From contig CALHOU010000066.1 in the NCBI GenBank assembly GCA_938035945.1, forward strand, positions 1 to 39,148: a stretch of DNA of 39,148 bases, written 5' to 3'. The stretch's first letter is position 1. Each line of letters starts with the position of its first letter. Position numbers and translations under genes: made by a program. Origin of the DNA: an uncultured Granulosicoccaceae bacterium (GTDB lineage: Bacteria > Pseudomonadota > Gammaproteobacteria > Granulosicoccales > Granulosicoccaceae). The notes below the pieces were generated by a model, which made no database searches, had not been told where the DNA came from, and worked only from the letters and a program-made list of their open reading frames with translations. Positions 6,928 through 16,033 of the stretch are shown piece by piece.

Positions 6928-9906
6928 ATGCCAATCCCTCACGGCTCTGTTCCAGATGCAATCGTCAAGAATTTAAGCGATTACCGACAAAAGGCTGATG
7001 CAAACCTAGATTGGATACGCGCTGAAATGAGCCCGTATTTTCTTAATCTTAATAAAGAAGAGTTAGACGCATTAACTTTATTAACGATTAGCCTAGACAA
7101 ACTCGAGGCTTTAGAAAAAATCACGCTCGTTGATCGAGACGAACGCTTGATTATTGCGCAGCTTTCAACATCCGGATCCATTTACCGTACGATTGATGAC
7201 TTACCCGATAAGCCACTGAGCTATGCAGAAATAACCACATCATTCAATACTTTACCGGACTGTGATCGTTCGTTGGAAGTTTTAAGGTGTGATTTTAGTT
7301 TAACGTCAAATGCTGATGAATCGCCGTCTACGCTCGAATCACTTCCTCTCGATCTGCGAAACGAAATTGTTGCGTTTTTGAGACTTGATTATCCTGAATT
7401 CGAAGAGCAACGTATTGAGGATATTCTTTCTGTTTTCGTAACAAGTAATTTGGACTACGTACTAACGTCGCCGCCCGAACGGGTTGCCCGCGTTATGAGA
7501 ATTTTTGTTGAAACTCAGATAAATAGCGGTATTCATCTCAATGTTGAGCCCACGGAATATAAGGAAACCCGCATATCGTTTGGCGTAACGAACCCACCAC
7601 ACGCCGGATTCTTGCAACAAGTTCTTGAAGTGTTTCAGCGCCTTCAAATAGGTGTCAGGCGAGCCTATCATTTACGTGTTATCAATGGTTTGACACCCTA
7701 TTTTTTAGCGACCTTTTATGTAAAGCCAATAGACAAATCTGAACTAAGCATTGATAGCTCTCTTTACAGAAATCTAAAACTAGAACTTTACAGTACGCAA
7801 ATTACGTCAACAACAGCTCCGAGTTACGCCAACTTAATTAAGAACGGTATTATGAGTGGTCCGGACTCGACTTTGATAACGGCGTTAATCGGGTTTTGCC
7901 ACACAAATCTAGCGCACAATGCGCCGGATATATATGATCGTGAGAATATATCGCGAGCATTTCAGCATAATCCAGGTATCAGTATAGAACTGGTGGAACT
8001 TTTTTATACGCGCTTTGATCCAAGCCTGGATAACAGGGAAGAAGCGTATAACGCTAAATTAATTCTTGTCTCAGACGCCGTAGAAAACTTTAACTCTGGC
8101 AGAAGATATTTAGATAATCTAAGACGAATAATCTTTCGCTGTGCGCTATCCTTTATCAAGAATTGTTTAAAAAGCAATTTTTTTGTTATCGAAAAACATG
8201 CTTTGAGTTTTCGCCTTGACCCTCACTACTTAGAAGAACTAGGCCCAGAGTTTACCGATGACCTACCTGCACAGCGTCCTTTTCGCATCACTTTTTTTTC
8301 GGGTCGAAGGGGAAGTGGCTTTCACATAGGTTTTTCCGATATAGCGCGCGGCGGCTGGCGCACGGTAATTACGCAAAGTAGTGACGACTATGCGAACAAT
8401 GCAAGTACGCTATTCAAAGAGAACTATGTGCTGGCGCATACCCAACATTTAAAAAACAAAGACATCTATGAAGGCGGCTCCAAAATGGTGGCCATACTGA
8501 ATATTGATTTCCGCACCACACCTGAGCAGCGTGATCAATATTTGTATAAGTTACAACACGCCTTTGCCAACGCATTTTTAGATTTATTTGTTACCGATGA
8601 GACCGGTAAGGCTAAGGATGCTCGTGTCGTTGACTATTACGCTCAGGAGGAACCCATTGAATTGGGCCCTGATGAAAACATGCATAACATTATGATCGAA
8701 CGCATGGCTAAATTAGCTGAAAGACGTGGTTATCTGCTCGGCAAAGGCATCATGTCAAGCAAAGAAATCGGAATAAATCACAAGGAGTATGGTGTTACTT
8801 CTATTGGTGTCATTCGATTCGCAGAGGTCACCATGCAAGAGCTTGGGACAGATATGCACCGACAGCCATTTAGCGTTAAGTTTACCGGTGGGCCGAATGG
8901 CGACGTGGCTGGTAATGGTATGCGCTTGTTGCTAGAGCGTTGCCCCCAAGTGGCGATCAAGCTGATAGTTGATGGCACGGGTGCGTTATATGATCCAGAA
9001 GGTCTTGATAGAGCTGCGCTGTCCGAAATCGTGTTGCGCTCTGATATTGAGGGCTACGAGCCCAAAGCCTTACATGCAGGAGGCTTTATACTGTACCGCG
9101 GAAAAACTCGAAAAGAGGGTATCAGTGACGTTTATAAGAAGCTCACAATGACCGGCACTGGGCTGCAGGAAGACTGGGTATCTACGGATAAATTTAATAA
9201 GGAGTTTAACAGTGCGTTATTCGATGTTGAAACTGATTTGTTCATTCCCGCGGGTGGAAGGCCCGAAACTATAAATGAAAGCAATGTGGAGAGTTATTTT
9301 AATACCGAGGGACGCCCAAGCTCATCTGTAATAGTAGAAGGCGCAAATTCGTTTATTACGCCAGCTGCAAGACAAACCTTGCAACAAAGAGGCGTAGTAA
9401 TTATGCGTGACGCCTCGGCTAACAAGTGCGGTGTGATTTCTTCTTCCTACGAAATCATAGCCAATTTAATATTTTCGGACGAAGAATTTTTGGCCAATAA
9501 AAGTCAATACGTCAACGATGTTATCGATATCTTAAATAAAATGGCAGAGATTGAAGCGCATGCAATCATACGTAAACATCGCGAATTGGAAGGTGCGGAG
9601 ACATACACTGAGATTTCAAGTCTACTAAGCCAGGAAATCAACAATCACTATGCTCGCATGTTTAACTACTTTGAAAGCAACCCGGAACAGCTTAAGTTAC
9701 CAAAGCAGCAAAAAGCCATGCTTGCACATATGCCTAATATGATTAAGCAATCGGAAACGTATAGTGCACGCGTTCAAACGCATTTGCCCGAAAAAGTCAA
9801 ATATGCAATCTTGGCCAGCAAATTGGCATCCGGCTTAGTTTATGCTGGCGATGATGCCAGTCTATACGGCGATATTATTGAAGCTCAGTTGAACAGAGTA
9901 CGATAA
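6928..9906 (+). CDS. NAD-dependent glutamate dehydrogenase, large (about 115 kDa) type
   Basis: Oxidises glutamate to 2-oxoglutarate and ammonia with NAD, the catabolic direction. At 992 aa it fits the about 1000 aa class rather than the about 50 kDa hexameric or about 1600 aa (180 kDa) enzymes. The poorly conserved first 450 residues are a regulatory-type N-terminal region. The catalytic core begins at FFSGRRGSGFHIGFSDIARG, with the substrate-site lysine in YEGGSKMVAILN, the segment KFTGGPNGDVAGNGMRLLLE and the dinucleotide-domain motif VIVEGANSFITPAARQTL. GGAG lies nine bases before the ATG. It stands alone, preceded by a 167-base gap that could hold its promoter and followed by a repeat-containing hairpin. 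It would feed carbon and nitrogen from amino acids or polyamine breakdown into the TCA cycle. Confidence 0.92.
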   Translation: MPIPHGSVPDAIVKNLSDYRQKADANLDWIRAEMSPYFLNLNKEELDALTLLTISLDKLEALEKITLVDRDERLIIAQLSTSGSIYRTIDDLPDKPLSYAEITTSFNTLPDCDRSLEVLRCDFSLTSNADESPSTLESLPLDLRNEIVAFLRLDYPEFEEQRIEDILSVFVTSNLDYVLTSPPERVARVMRIFVETQINSGIHLNVEPTEYKETRISFGVTNPPHAGFLQQVLEVFQRLQIGVRRAYHLRVINGLTPYFLATFYVKPIDKSELSIDSSLYRNLKLELYSTQITSTTAPSYANLIKNGIMSGPDSTLITALIGFCHTNLAHNAPDIYDRENISRAFQHNPGISIELVELFYTRFDPSLDNREEAYNAKLILVSDAVENFNSGRRYLDNLRRIIFRCALSFIKNCLKSNFFVIEKHALSFRLDPHYLEELGPEFTDDLPAQRPFRITFFSGRRGSGFHIGFSDIARGGWRTVITQSSDDYANNASTLFKENYVLAHTQHLKNKDIYEGGSKMVAILNIDFRTTPEQRDQYLYKLQHAFANAFLDLFVTDETGKAKDARVVDYYAQEEPIELGPDENMHNIMIERMAKLAERRGYLLGKGIMSSKEIGINHKEYGVTSIGVIRFAEVTMQELGTDMHRQPFSVKFTGGPNGDVAGNGMRLLLERCPQVAIKLIVDGTGALYDPEGLDRAALSEIVLRSDIEGYEPKALHAGGFILYRGKTRKEGISDVYKKLTMTGTGLQEDWVSTDKFNKEFNSALFDVETDLFIPAGGRPETINESNVESYFNTEGRPSSSVIVEGANSFITPAARQTLQQRGVVIMRDASANKCGVISSSYEIIANLIFSDEEFLANKSQYVNDVIDILNKMAEIEAHAIIRKHRELEGAETYTEISSLLSQEINNHYARMFNYFESNPEQLKLPKQQKAMLAHMPNMIKQSETYSARVQTHLPEKVKYAILASKLASGLVYAGDDASLYGDIIEAQLNRVR

Positions 9907-9908
9907 AT

Positions 9909-9973
9909 GTACTCCAACGCAAGTGGGAATCATTGGAACGTTTCGCGTTGGAGTACGTTTCGCGTTGGAGTAC
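9909..9973. repeat. Hairpin with duplicated 3' arm between convergent genes
   Basis: GTACTCCAACGC at 9909-9920 is followed by two perfect inverted copies, GCGTTGGAGTAC, at 9945-9956 and 9962-9973. The second arises from a tandem 17-base-period duplication of ACGTTTCGCGTTGGAGTAC (copies at 9938-9956 and 9955-9973). Either 3' arm can pair with the 5' arm. It starts three bases after the glutamate dehydrogenase stop and precedes the convergent UspA-like stop, so a transcription end structure for one or both genes is likely, although no strong T-run follows. Confidence 0.6.
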
Positions 9974-9987
9974 TAAGAAAGTTTATA

Positions 9988-10413
9988 TTATCGCGCTATT
10001 AATACATTGCACTTGGCTTTTTCAGATACTGACAAACCTACCGAACCTAACATGAGCTCACCTCCAGCGATGTCTTTCGGATTGCATCCAAAAACAATCA
10101 GATCCGGCTTCCATTCTTCGGCGAATTTTAAAATTTCCTGACTTCGTTTTCCTGATACCACACTGCATTCCGGATTGTTATCAAAATACTTAGCAGCAAC
10201 TTTCTTTAAATCCGAAAGCACCGTTTCTCGCATTTTATCCATCGCATCTGCCGGGAAGAATGTTGACACCAGTGGCATGGAATATCCCGGCATGACTGAT
10301 AGTAAATGCACTTCTGCGCCCCAATCATCCACCATTTTACGAGCCTGTACGCAACTTCGCGCGCCAGGCTCGGGTGATGACATATCTACAGGTACCAGTA
10401 TTTTTTTAAACAT
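9988..10413 (-). CDS. UspA-family universal stress protein (TRAP-associated)
   Basis: Single-domain universal stress protein, 141 aa, starting FKKILVPVDMSSPE with the conserved Val-Asp pair of the nucleotide site. The C-terminal loop GCNPKDIAGGELMLGSVG resembles the ATP-binding G-x2-G-x9-G motif but lacks a glycine at the second position (Pro instead), so ATP binding is uncertain. Its ATG shares one base with the TAA of the upstream TRAP permease (TAATG), so the two are coupled. This is the arrangement of TeaD with the TeaABC ectoine TRAP transporter, where the Usp protein modulates uptake; a similar role here is inference. Confidence 0.88.
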   Translation of the reverse strand: MFKKILVPVDMSSPEPGARSCVQARKMVDDWGAEVHLLSVMPGYSMPLVSTFFPADAMDKMRETVLSDLKKVAAKYFDNNPECSVVSGKRSQEILKFAEEWKPDLIVFGCNPKDIAGGELMLGSVGLSVSEKAKCNVLIAR

Positions 10414-13040
10414 TAGATAGTTGCCTCTTTTGTGTCGGCATTGTTAGATTTTGCTGCGTCCGTTCGTCGACGACGCGCTGATTGAGCCTTCCAAAGCAAG
10501 AACAATAGAGCCAGAGCGGGTAGGTACATAAGTTCCTTAGGCAATGATTTCTGTGGAACCATGAGGCTTTGAATTTCTTGATCAAAATCCAGTCCGGCCT
10601 GTTCCGCCGGGCTATCAAAACCAACACCGTCAATAATTATTTTGCCGTCTTGTTCAAGAAGCTCAATCCCGGTATTCAACAACTTCTCTTCACCAGTTGC
10701 ACCTTCTGCAATTGTTAAAGGCGCTACAAACGAGCGTTCTCGGCCGACTTCATCTTCGCCCAGTATACGTAACCGCATTTCTGAACCGGGCTCTAATTCA
10801 TTTAATGCAGTGGCTATATCGGTTGGCGCTTGCGTACTAAATGGAGGAGAAATACGGTCCATGAAAAAACCAGGCCGGAAGAGAGTAAAAGCGATTAGCA
10901 GTAACGCAATAGTTTCCCACCACTTGTTACGCGTTAACCACCAACCTTGGGTGGCAGCTGCAAAAAGCAGCATGGCAATTGTTGCCACGATAAAGATAAG
11001 GATTCCTTGAAACCAATTAACATCGATAAGTAGCATATCCGTGTTAAATATAAACAAGAAAGGCAACATAGCGGTTCGAAGGCTATAGAAGAATGCAACA
11101 AATCCTGTCTTGATTGGGTCTCCACCAGATATTGCAGCTGCAGCGAATGAAGCCAACCCCACCGGAGGTGTCACATCTGCCATGATGCCGAAATAGAATA
11201 CGAAAAGATGTACAGCAATCAACGGTACGATCAAACCCGATTGCTGTCCAAGCGTAACAATTACTGGCGCAAGCAATGATGACACAACAATGTAGTTTGC
11301 CGTGGTTGGTAATCCCATACCGAGTATCAGGCTTAAAACTGCTGTAAATAACAACATCAGCATTAAGTTACCCATCGAGATTATTTCAACAAGATCGGCC
11401 AGCACCAAACCAACGCCTGTGAGCGAAACGGCACCGACAATGATTCCAGCAGTTGCCGTGGCTATGCCAATACCAATCATGTTGCGAGCGCCTGTCACCA
11501 AACCATCGATCATTTCATCGAAGCCTTGCTTGATGTAGGGACCAAGTTTCAGGTTGCCACGAAACATGGCAAACAGAGGTCTTTGTGTTAACAGAATGAA
11601 TATCATCAATACCGTTGCCCAAAAGGCCGACAGCCCTGGACTGAGTCGCTCGACCATCAGACACCAAATGAGGACGATAACCGGCAGTAGGTAGTGCAAA
11701 CCGGAACGTATGGTTGGTTTAGGATCCGGTAACTCAACAACAGGAGAATTAGGGTCGTCAATTTCAAGATCAGGATACTTTGAGCAAGTCGCTGCTAAGA
11801 AAAAATAAACCACAGCCACACCGGCAGCGATTATCCATGAAGCAGAGTCTCCTGCAACCGGCTTAAGCCAACCCAACCCGTAGTACACGGCAAAACTTAA
11901 AGCGCAAACTAGAAACAAACCAAGTGCGAAGCGGGACAGAGCTTGGATTAGGGGCCTTGGCTCACTACGTCGCGGTAAACCCTGCATATCAAGCTTCATT
12001 GACTCCAGATGTACGATATACACCAATGCAATGTATGAGATTAACGCCGGTATGATCGCGTGTTTAACCACTTCAAAATAGGATATGCCAACGTATTCCA
12101 CCATCAGGAACGCGGCGGCTCCCATTACTGGCGGCATGATCTGACCATTCACTGAAGAGGCGACCTCTACGGCTCCAGCCTTTTCGCCACTAAAGCCAAC
12201 GCGCTTCATCATGGGAATGGTGAAGGTACCCGTGGTGACCACGTTAGCTATAGAAGAGCCCGAAATTAGTCCGGTCATGGCTGATGAAACCACGGCGGCT
12301 TTGGCAGGTCCACCTCGATAGTGTCCTAACAGTGAAAAAGCTACTTTGATAAAGTAGTTTCCCGCACCCGCTTTATCCAGGAGCGCGCCAAACAGTACGA
12401 ATAGAAATACAAAGCCACTGGATACACCCAGTGCTATACCGAAAACACCATCGGTTGAAAGCCACTGGTTATCGGCAATCGCACCAAAGGATGCGCCTTT
12501 CCACGCCAAAATTCCGGGCATGCTTTGACCGCCGAAGCAATACAGTAAAAATATCATGGCAACAATCATGAGCGGAGGCCCGAGAGCTCGCCATGTTGCT
12601 GCGAGCAACAGGATTATACCTACAGACGCAACGACGATATCAAAGTCGTTTGGATTGCCGGGCCGATTGGACAATGAATCGTAAAACAAAAAGAGATACC
12701 CAGCACACAGCGAACCAACAATAGCCAATACCCAGTCGATGGTAGGTATGTAATCCCGAGGAGATTTTTTAAAGGCCGGGTAAGCGGTAAAGGTAAGAAA
12801 AATGGCAAATGCTAAATGAATCGAACGAGATTCTGTATCGTTAAAAACACCAAAACCTAAGATGAATGGCAAAGGTGATGCTATCCATAATTGGAACAGA
12901 GACCACGCTAATGCTACGCCGGTAATTAATTTAGCTATAGATGGGTTACTCGGGTTTCTTCCACCGGTATCCGAAGATGCGACCAGTTCATCGAGATCGA
13001 CTTCAAGATCTTTTTCCACATGTTCTGGGTTGCTGCTCAT
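10413..13040 (-). CDS. TRAP transporter fused permease (4TM + 12TM) with C-terminal DUF3394-like domain
   Basis: Inner-membrane TRAP permease of 875 aa that fuses the small (DctQ-like) and large (DctM-like) subunits, the form used with TAXI receptors; such carriers are typically driven by ion gradients rather than ATP. After a hydrophilic acidic N-terminus (about 35 residues) there are many hydrophobic segments. DctM signatures include SGFVFLFVLFGALLDKAGAG, SGSSIANVVTTGTFTIPMMK and VNGQIMPPVMGAAAFLMVEY. The last 200 residues contain a soluble part ending in a PDZ-like motif (IIIDGVGFDSPAEQAGL) and then one more membrane segment, as in the DUF3394 extension of such permeases. The receptor gene is upstream across two hairpins, and the Usp gene overlaps downstream. 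Confidence 0.92.
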   Translation of the reverse strand: MSSNPEHVEKDLEVDLDELVASSDTGGRNPSNPSIAKLITGVALAWSLFQLWIASPLPFILGFGVFNDTESRSIHLAFAIFLTFTAYPAFKKSPRDYIPTIDWVLAIVGSLCAGYLFLFYDSLSNRPGNPNDFDIVVASVGIILLLAATWRALGPPLMIVAMIFLLYCFGGQSMPGILAWKGASFGAIADNQWLSTDGVFGIALGVSSGFVFLFVLFGALLDKAGAGNYFIKVAFSLLGHYRGGPAKAAVVSSAMTGLISGSSIANVVTTGTFTIPMMKRVGFSGEKAGAVEVASSVNGQIMPPVMGAAAFLMVEYVGISYFEVVKHAIIPALISYIALVYIVHLESMKLDMQGLPRRSEPRPLIQALSRFALGLFLVCALSFAVYYGLGWLKPVAGDSASWIIAAGVAVVYFFLAATCSKYPDLEIDDPNSPVVELPDPKPTIRSGLHYLLPVIVLIWCLMVERLSPGLSAFWATVLMIFILLTQRPLFAMFRGNLKLGPYIKQGFDEMIDGLVTGARNMIGIGIATATAGIIVGAVSLTGVGLVLADLVEIISMGNLMLMLLFTAVLSLILGMGLPTTANYIVVSSLLAPVIVTLGQQSGLIVPLIAVHLFVFYFGIMADVTPPVGLASFAAAAISGGDPIKTGFVAFFYSLRTAMLPFLFIFNTDMLLIDVNWFQGILIFIVATIAMLLFAAATQGWWLTRNKWWETIALLLIAFTLFRPGFFMDRISPPFSTQAPTDIATALNELEPGSEMRLRILGEDEVGRERSFVAPLTIAEGATGEEKLLNTGIELLEQDGKIIIDGVGFDSPAEQAGLDFDQEIQSLMVPQKSLPKELMYLPALALLFLLWKAQSARRRRTDAAKSNNADTKEATI

Positions 13041-13072
13041 ACGCTCGCCTTATTGCATTGTGATAATCGAAC

Positions 13073-13100
13073 AAAAAAAACACGCGATTAACGTGTTTTT
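13073..13100 (-). terminator. Intrinsic terminator between TAXI receptor and TRAP permease
   Basis: On the minus strand AAAAACACG pairs with CGTGTTTTT around a seven-base loop, and the T-run continues to eight or more. It lies about 65 bases after the receptor stop and before the permease start, and probably reduces read-through so that receptor mRNA is in excess. Confidence 0.75.
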
Positions 13101-13118
13101 CGATAGTACAGTTGCACT

Positions 13119-13152
13119 ACCCGGGTTGCATAGTCATTCATACAACCCGGGT
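13119..13152. terminator. GC-rich hairpin directly after the TAXI receptor gene
   Basis: ACCCGGGTTG at 13119-13128 and CAACCCGGGT at 13143-13152 form a perfect ten-base stem with a 14-base loop, 12 bases from the receptor stop codon. On the minus strand no T-run follows it directly; the next hairpin (13073-13100) supplies one. It may protect the receptor mRNA 3' end from exonucleases. Confidence 0.6.
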
Positions 13153-13164
13153 TTTGCTCTTACT

Positions 13165-14139
13165 TTACATCCAACCTTTTTCTTTGTAGTACTTCACTGC
13201 ACCGTCATGCAAAGGCGCTGAAATATTTTTCGTGATCATATCCTTTTCATTTAAATTTGCGAATGCAGGATGCAATCTTTTAAATCGATCAAAGTTGTCG
13301 AATACCGCTTTTACAATCTGATAAACAGTATCTGTGTCTACAGTTGACGCTGTTACGAATGTTGCACCTACACCAAAAGTCGCCGTGTCGGTATCGGTGC
13401 CGGTATACATGCCACCGGGGATACTGGTTTGAGAGTAGTAACTGTTATCAGCAGCTAATGCATCAATAACTGGTCCGGTTACAGGTATAAGAACAGATTC
13501 ACAAGAAGTCGTGGCCTCTTTAATAGTGCCGCTAGGATGACCAACAGTGAAAACCATGGCATCGATCTTGTTATCACATAGCGCTTGAGATTGCTCTGAA
13601 GACTTTAACTCCGCCGCAAGTTTGAAGCTGTCCATAGTCCAGCCCATTTTTTCCATAACAACTTCCATGGTGCCACGGGCACCCGAACCTGGGTTACCAA
13701 CATTCACGCGTTTTCCGACAAGGTCTTCAAATGTCTTGATGCCTGAATCGGCACGCGCAACTACTGTGAACGGTTCTGGGTGAACAGAGAATACTGCTCG
13801 GAGTTCTTCATACGCACCGTCGGGAAACTGTTTTGGGGATGTACCATTGTATCCGTGGTATTGCCAATCTGATTGTGCAACACCCAAATCCAAATCACCA
13901 GCGCGAATGCCATTGATGTTCTTAACCGAGCCGCCTGTGGTATGGGTACACTTAATGTCGTGCGTTTTTGTTCCACGGTTAACAAGTTTACAGATGGACC
14001 CGCCTACCACGTAATACACACCGGTTTGTCCGCCAGTTCCAATGGTTACGAACGTTTCAGCAGTTGCTGTCCCAGCTGTAAACATTGAACTGACAACGAT
14101 ACCTGCAGCTAAAGCAGGTTTCCTAATATTGAAAATCAT
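13165..14139 (-). CDS. TAXI-family TRAP solute receptor
   Basis: Periplasmic receptor of 324 aa for the TRAP transporter. The frame is open to 14277, but the ATG at 14139 is preferred: GGAGG lies seven bases before it, and it starts a good Sec signal peptide, MIFNIRKPALAAGIVVSSMF, with cleavage after TATA near residue 27. The mature protein starts with FVTIGTGGQTGVYYVVGGSI, the hallmark of TAXI receptors, and contains VNVGNPGSGARGTMEVVMEK. It is divergent from the benzoate pathway operon across 337 bases, which makes an aromatic acid a reasonable but unproven ligand; TAXI ligands known so far include other acids such as glutamate. Confidence 0.9.
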   Translation of the reverse strand: MIFNIRKPALAAGIVVSSMFTAGTATAETFVTIGTGGQTGVYYVVGGSICKLVNRGTKTHDIKCTHTTGGSVKNINGIRAGDLDLGVAQSDWQYHGYNGTSPKQFPDGAYEELRAVFSVHPEPFTVVARADSGIKTFEDLVGKRVNVGNPGSGARGTMEVVMEKMGWTMDSFKLAAELKSSEQSQALCDNKIDAMVFTVGHPSGTIKEATTSCESVLIPVTGPVIDALAADNSYYSQTSIPGGMYTGTDTDTATFGVGATFVTASTVDTDTVYQIVKAVFDNFDRFKRLHPAFANLNEKDMITKNISAPLHDGAVKYYKEKGWM

Positions 14140-14476
14140 TATTTTGCCTCCACGGCCGTAGTTACATATCTTTCTTCTATTAAACACGCAAGGTATAAGC
14201 TTGCATAGTTCAGTGTGACAAGATTGCTTTGAATGGTCAAAACAGTGTAGCCGTATGGACACTCTCCGTGCAAACACGGAAAAGAGACAGTGGTTACCTA
14301 ATGGTATTAGTTGTGCGGGGATCCTTGCGACGAAGTAGTCAGGTGTTGCGTACCCAATGGGTACTTTGAATCTCAGTCTCGCTACTGATTGGCGAGGTTA
14401 AAATGATCGCCTGCTTGCATTCAGAGCCTTTTCGAACCATGATTTCAAATACACGGTTGCCTTATAGGGTTAATTC
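14140..14476. other. 337-base divergent intergenic region (TAXI receptor / benzoate-CoA ligase)
   Basis: The only gene-free stretch above 300 bases. It must hold the promoters of the TRAP receptor (minus) and of the benzoate-CoA ligase (plus). I see a GGAGG ribosome-binding site for the receptor at its left end and a 15-base palindrome at 14350-14364. The heptamer TTGTGCG at 14311-14317 also occurs in the operator-like repeat upstream of boxC. No convincing sigma-70 hexamers, RNA gene or small coding gene could be supported. Confidence 0.6.
14350..14364. promoter_or_regulatory. 15-base palindrome GTACCCA-A-TGGGTAC
   Basis: Perfect seven-base arms around a single A, midway between the divergent TAXI receptor and benzoate-CoA ligase genes. 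It is too tight for an RNA hairpin and has the symmetry of a dimeric repressor site. Which protein binds is not known. Confidence 0.4.
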
Positions 14477-16015
14477 ATGAGTGGTAATGCTGCAAATTGG
14501 TTCGTGGAGCGACATCTAAATGAGGGTCGTGCTAACAACATAGCATTCCGCGAAGCTTGGCGTGGCGGGCGGGAGCTTAGCTATGGTGACTTGGCCAAGC
14601 AAAGTGGCGAAGTTGCTGGAGCGCTAACAAACGCTGGCATCCGCAGGGAAGAGCGCGCGGCTATGTTTGTGCTCGACCAAATCGAATTTCCAAGCTTGTT
14701 TTGGGGCGCACTTAAAGCCGGAGTTCAGCCTGTTCCTCTTAATACACTGCTATCAACAGAGGTTTATCGCACAATACTGAATGATAGTCGTGCGGCCATT
14801 GCGTTTATCTCTGCTGAATTAATTGATGTTGTACTCCCAGCCATTAAGGACTCACCGTTCCTGCGTCGAGTTATTGTCATTGGAAAAAATACGCCCGAAG
14901 GGACTAGCAGCTGGGCAGCATTTATGAAAGGTGCAGAGATTTTAGCCCCGGTCGACTGCCTGGGAGATGAAATTGCGTTTTGGCTTTATTCCTCTGGTTC
15001 AACCGGAACGCCAAAAGGAGTACGTCATGTACACGATGCACTTCGCGTTACTTGCGACACGTATGCAAAGCAGGTTTTGGGAATACAGGCAGGGGATACC
15101 ATCTATTCAGCAGCTAAACTTTTCTTCGCCTACGGGCTGGGAAATGGTATGTCGTTTCCACAATCAGTAGGAGCTACGGCATTGCTGTATAACTTACGAC
15201 CCACTCCCGACGCAGTCACATCCATTCTTGAATCCTACAAGCCGACAATTTTTTGCGGTGTACCGACCTTGTACGCTGCTCTAATTCACCATTGGGATGA
15301 GCATGGTGATATTCCGAACGTGCCATTGCGCTGTTGTATATCTGCCGGAGAGGCACTACCTGCGGAAATTGGTCGTAAATGGCACGCTATGCAAGACACC
15401 CATATTATGGACGGTGTGGGTTCTACAGAGTTACTACACATCTTTTTATCCAATAAGCCCAACGACATTGAATATGGCACGTCTGGAACAGCAGTTCCTG
15501 GATATGGGCTCTGTTTGGTTGATGAATTGGGCAACGACGTAGAAGCAGGTGCGATTGGCGAGTTACTAGTGCGTGGTGATTCGGCGGCGGCTGATTATTG
15601 GAATCAGCGTGCAAAGTCCCGTACAACTTTTGAAGGCGAATGGACGCGCACTGGTGATAAATACGAAATGAGTGACAGTGGACGGTACATTTATTGTGGC
15701 CGCACCGATGATATGTTTAAGGTATCCGGTATTTGGGTCAGTCCATTTGAGATAGAACAGGCTCTTGTTGAACACCCAAACGTGTTGGAAGCTGCGGTCG
15801 TTGCACGTAGAGACGAAGACGATCTTGAAAAACCTCAAGCTTTTGTTGTATTAAAAAATAAAAATGATGCTGACAGGGTTCTCGCTGAACTAAAAGACTT
15901 TGTAAAAGAGCGCATCGGGAAATGGAAATACCCTCGATGGATTGACGTACTTGATGAGCTGCCAAAAACAGCCACTGGCAAGATTCAACGATTTCGGTTA
16001 CGAGATAACGCCTAG
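14477..16015 (+). CDS. bclA: Benzoate-CoA ligase
   Basis: Activates benzoate (or a close analogue) to benzoyl-CoA with ATP and CoA, the entry step of the box pathway. At 512 aa it has the usual length of the AMP-forming acyl-CoA synthetase family. The phosphate-binding motif YSSGSTGTPKGVRH is in the first third. The adenylate motif is GVGSTELLHIF, the hinge region has TGDKYEMSDSG, and the C-terminal adenylation lysine is K502 in KTATGKIQRF. The early NWFVERHLNEGRANNIAF and the later FAYGLGNGMSFP are typical of the benzoate/4-hydroxybenzoate subfamily. It heads the operon, 18 bases before the hydrolase-DUF309 gene. Exact aromatic specificity is inferred from the boxABC genes downstream. Confidence 0.9.
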   Translation: MSGNAANWFVERHLNEGRANNIAFREAWRGGRELSYGDLAKQSGEVAGALTNAGIRREERAAMFVLDQIEFPSLFWGALKAGVQPVPLNTLLSTEVYRTILNDSRAAIAFISAELIDVVLPAIKDSPFLRRVIVIGKNTPEGTSSWAAFMKGAEILAPVDCLGDEIAFWLYSSGSTGTPKGVRHVHDALRVTCDTYAKQVLGIQAGDTIYSAAKLFFAYGLGNGMSFPQSVGATALLYNLRPTPDAVTSILESYKPTIFCGVPTLYAALIHHWDEHGDIPNVPLRCCISAGEALPAEIGRKWHAMQDTHIMDGVGSTELLHIFLSNKPNDIEYGTSGTAVPGYGLCLVDELGNDVEAGAIGELLVRGDSAAADYWNQRAKSRTTFEGEWTRTGDKYEMSDSGRYIYCGRTDDMFKVSGIWVSPFEIEQALVEHPNVLEAAVVARRDEDDLEKPQAFVVLKNKNDADRVLAELKDFVKERIGKWKYPRWIDVLDELPKTATGKIQRFRLRDNA

Positions 16016-16033
16016 CATTTAGTTGCGTAGCCG

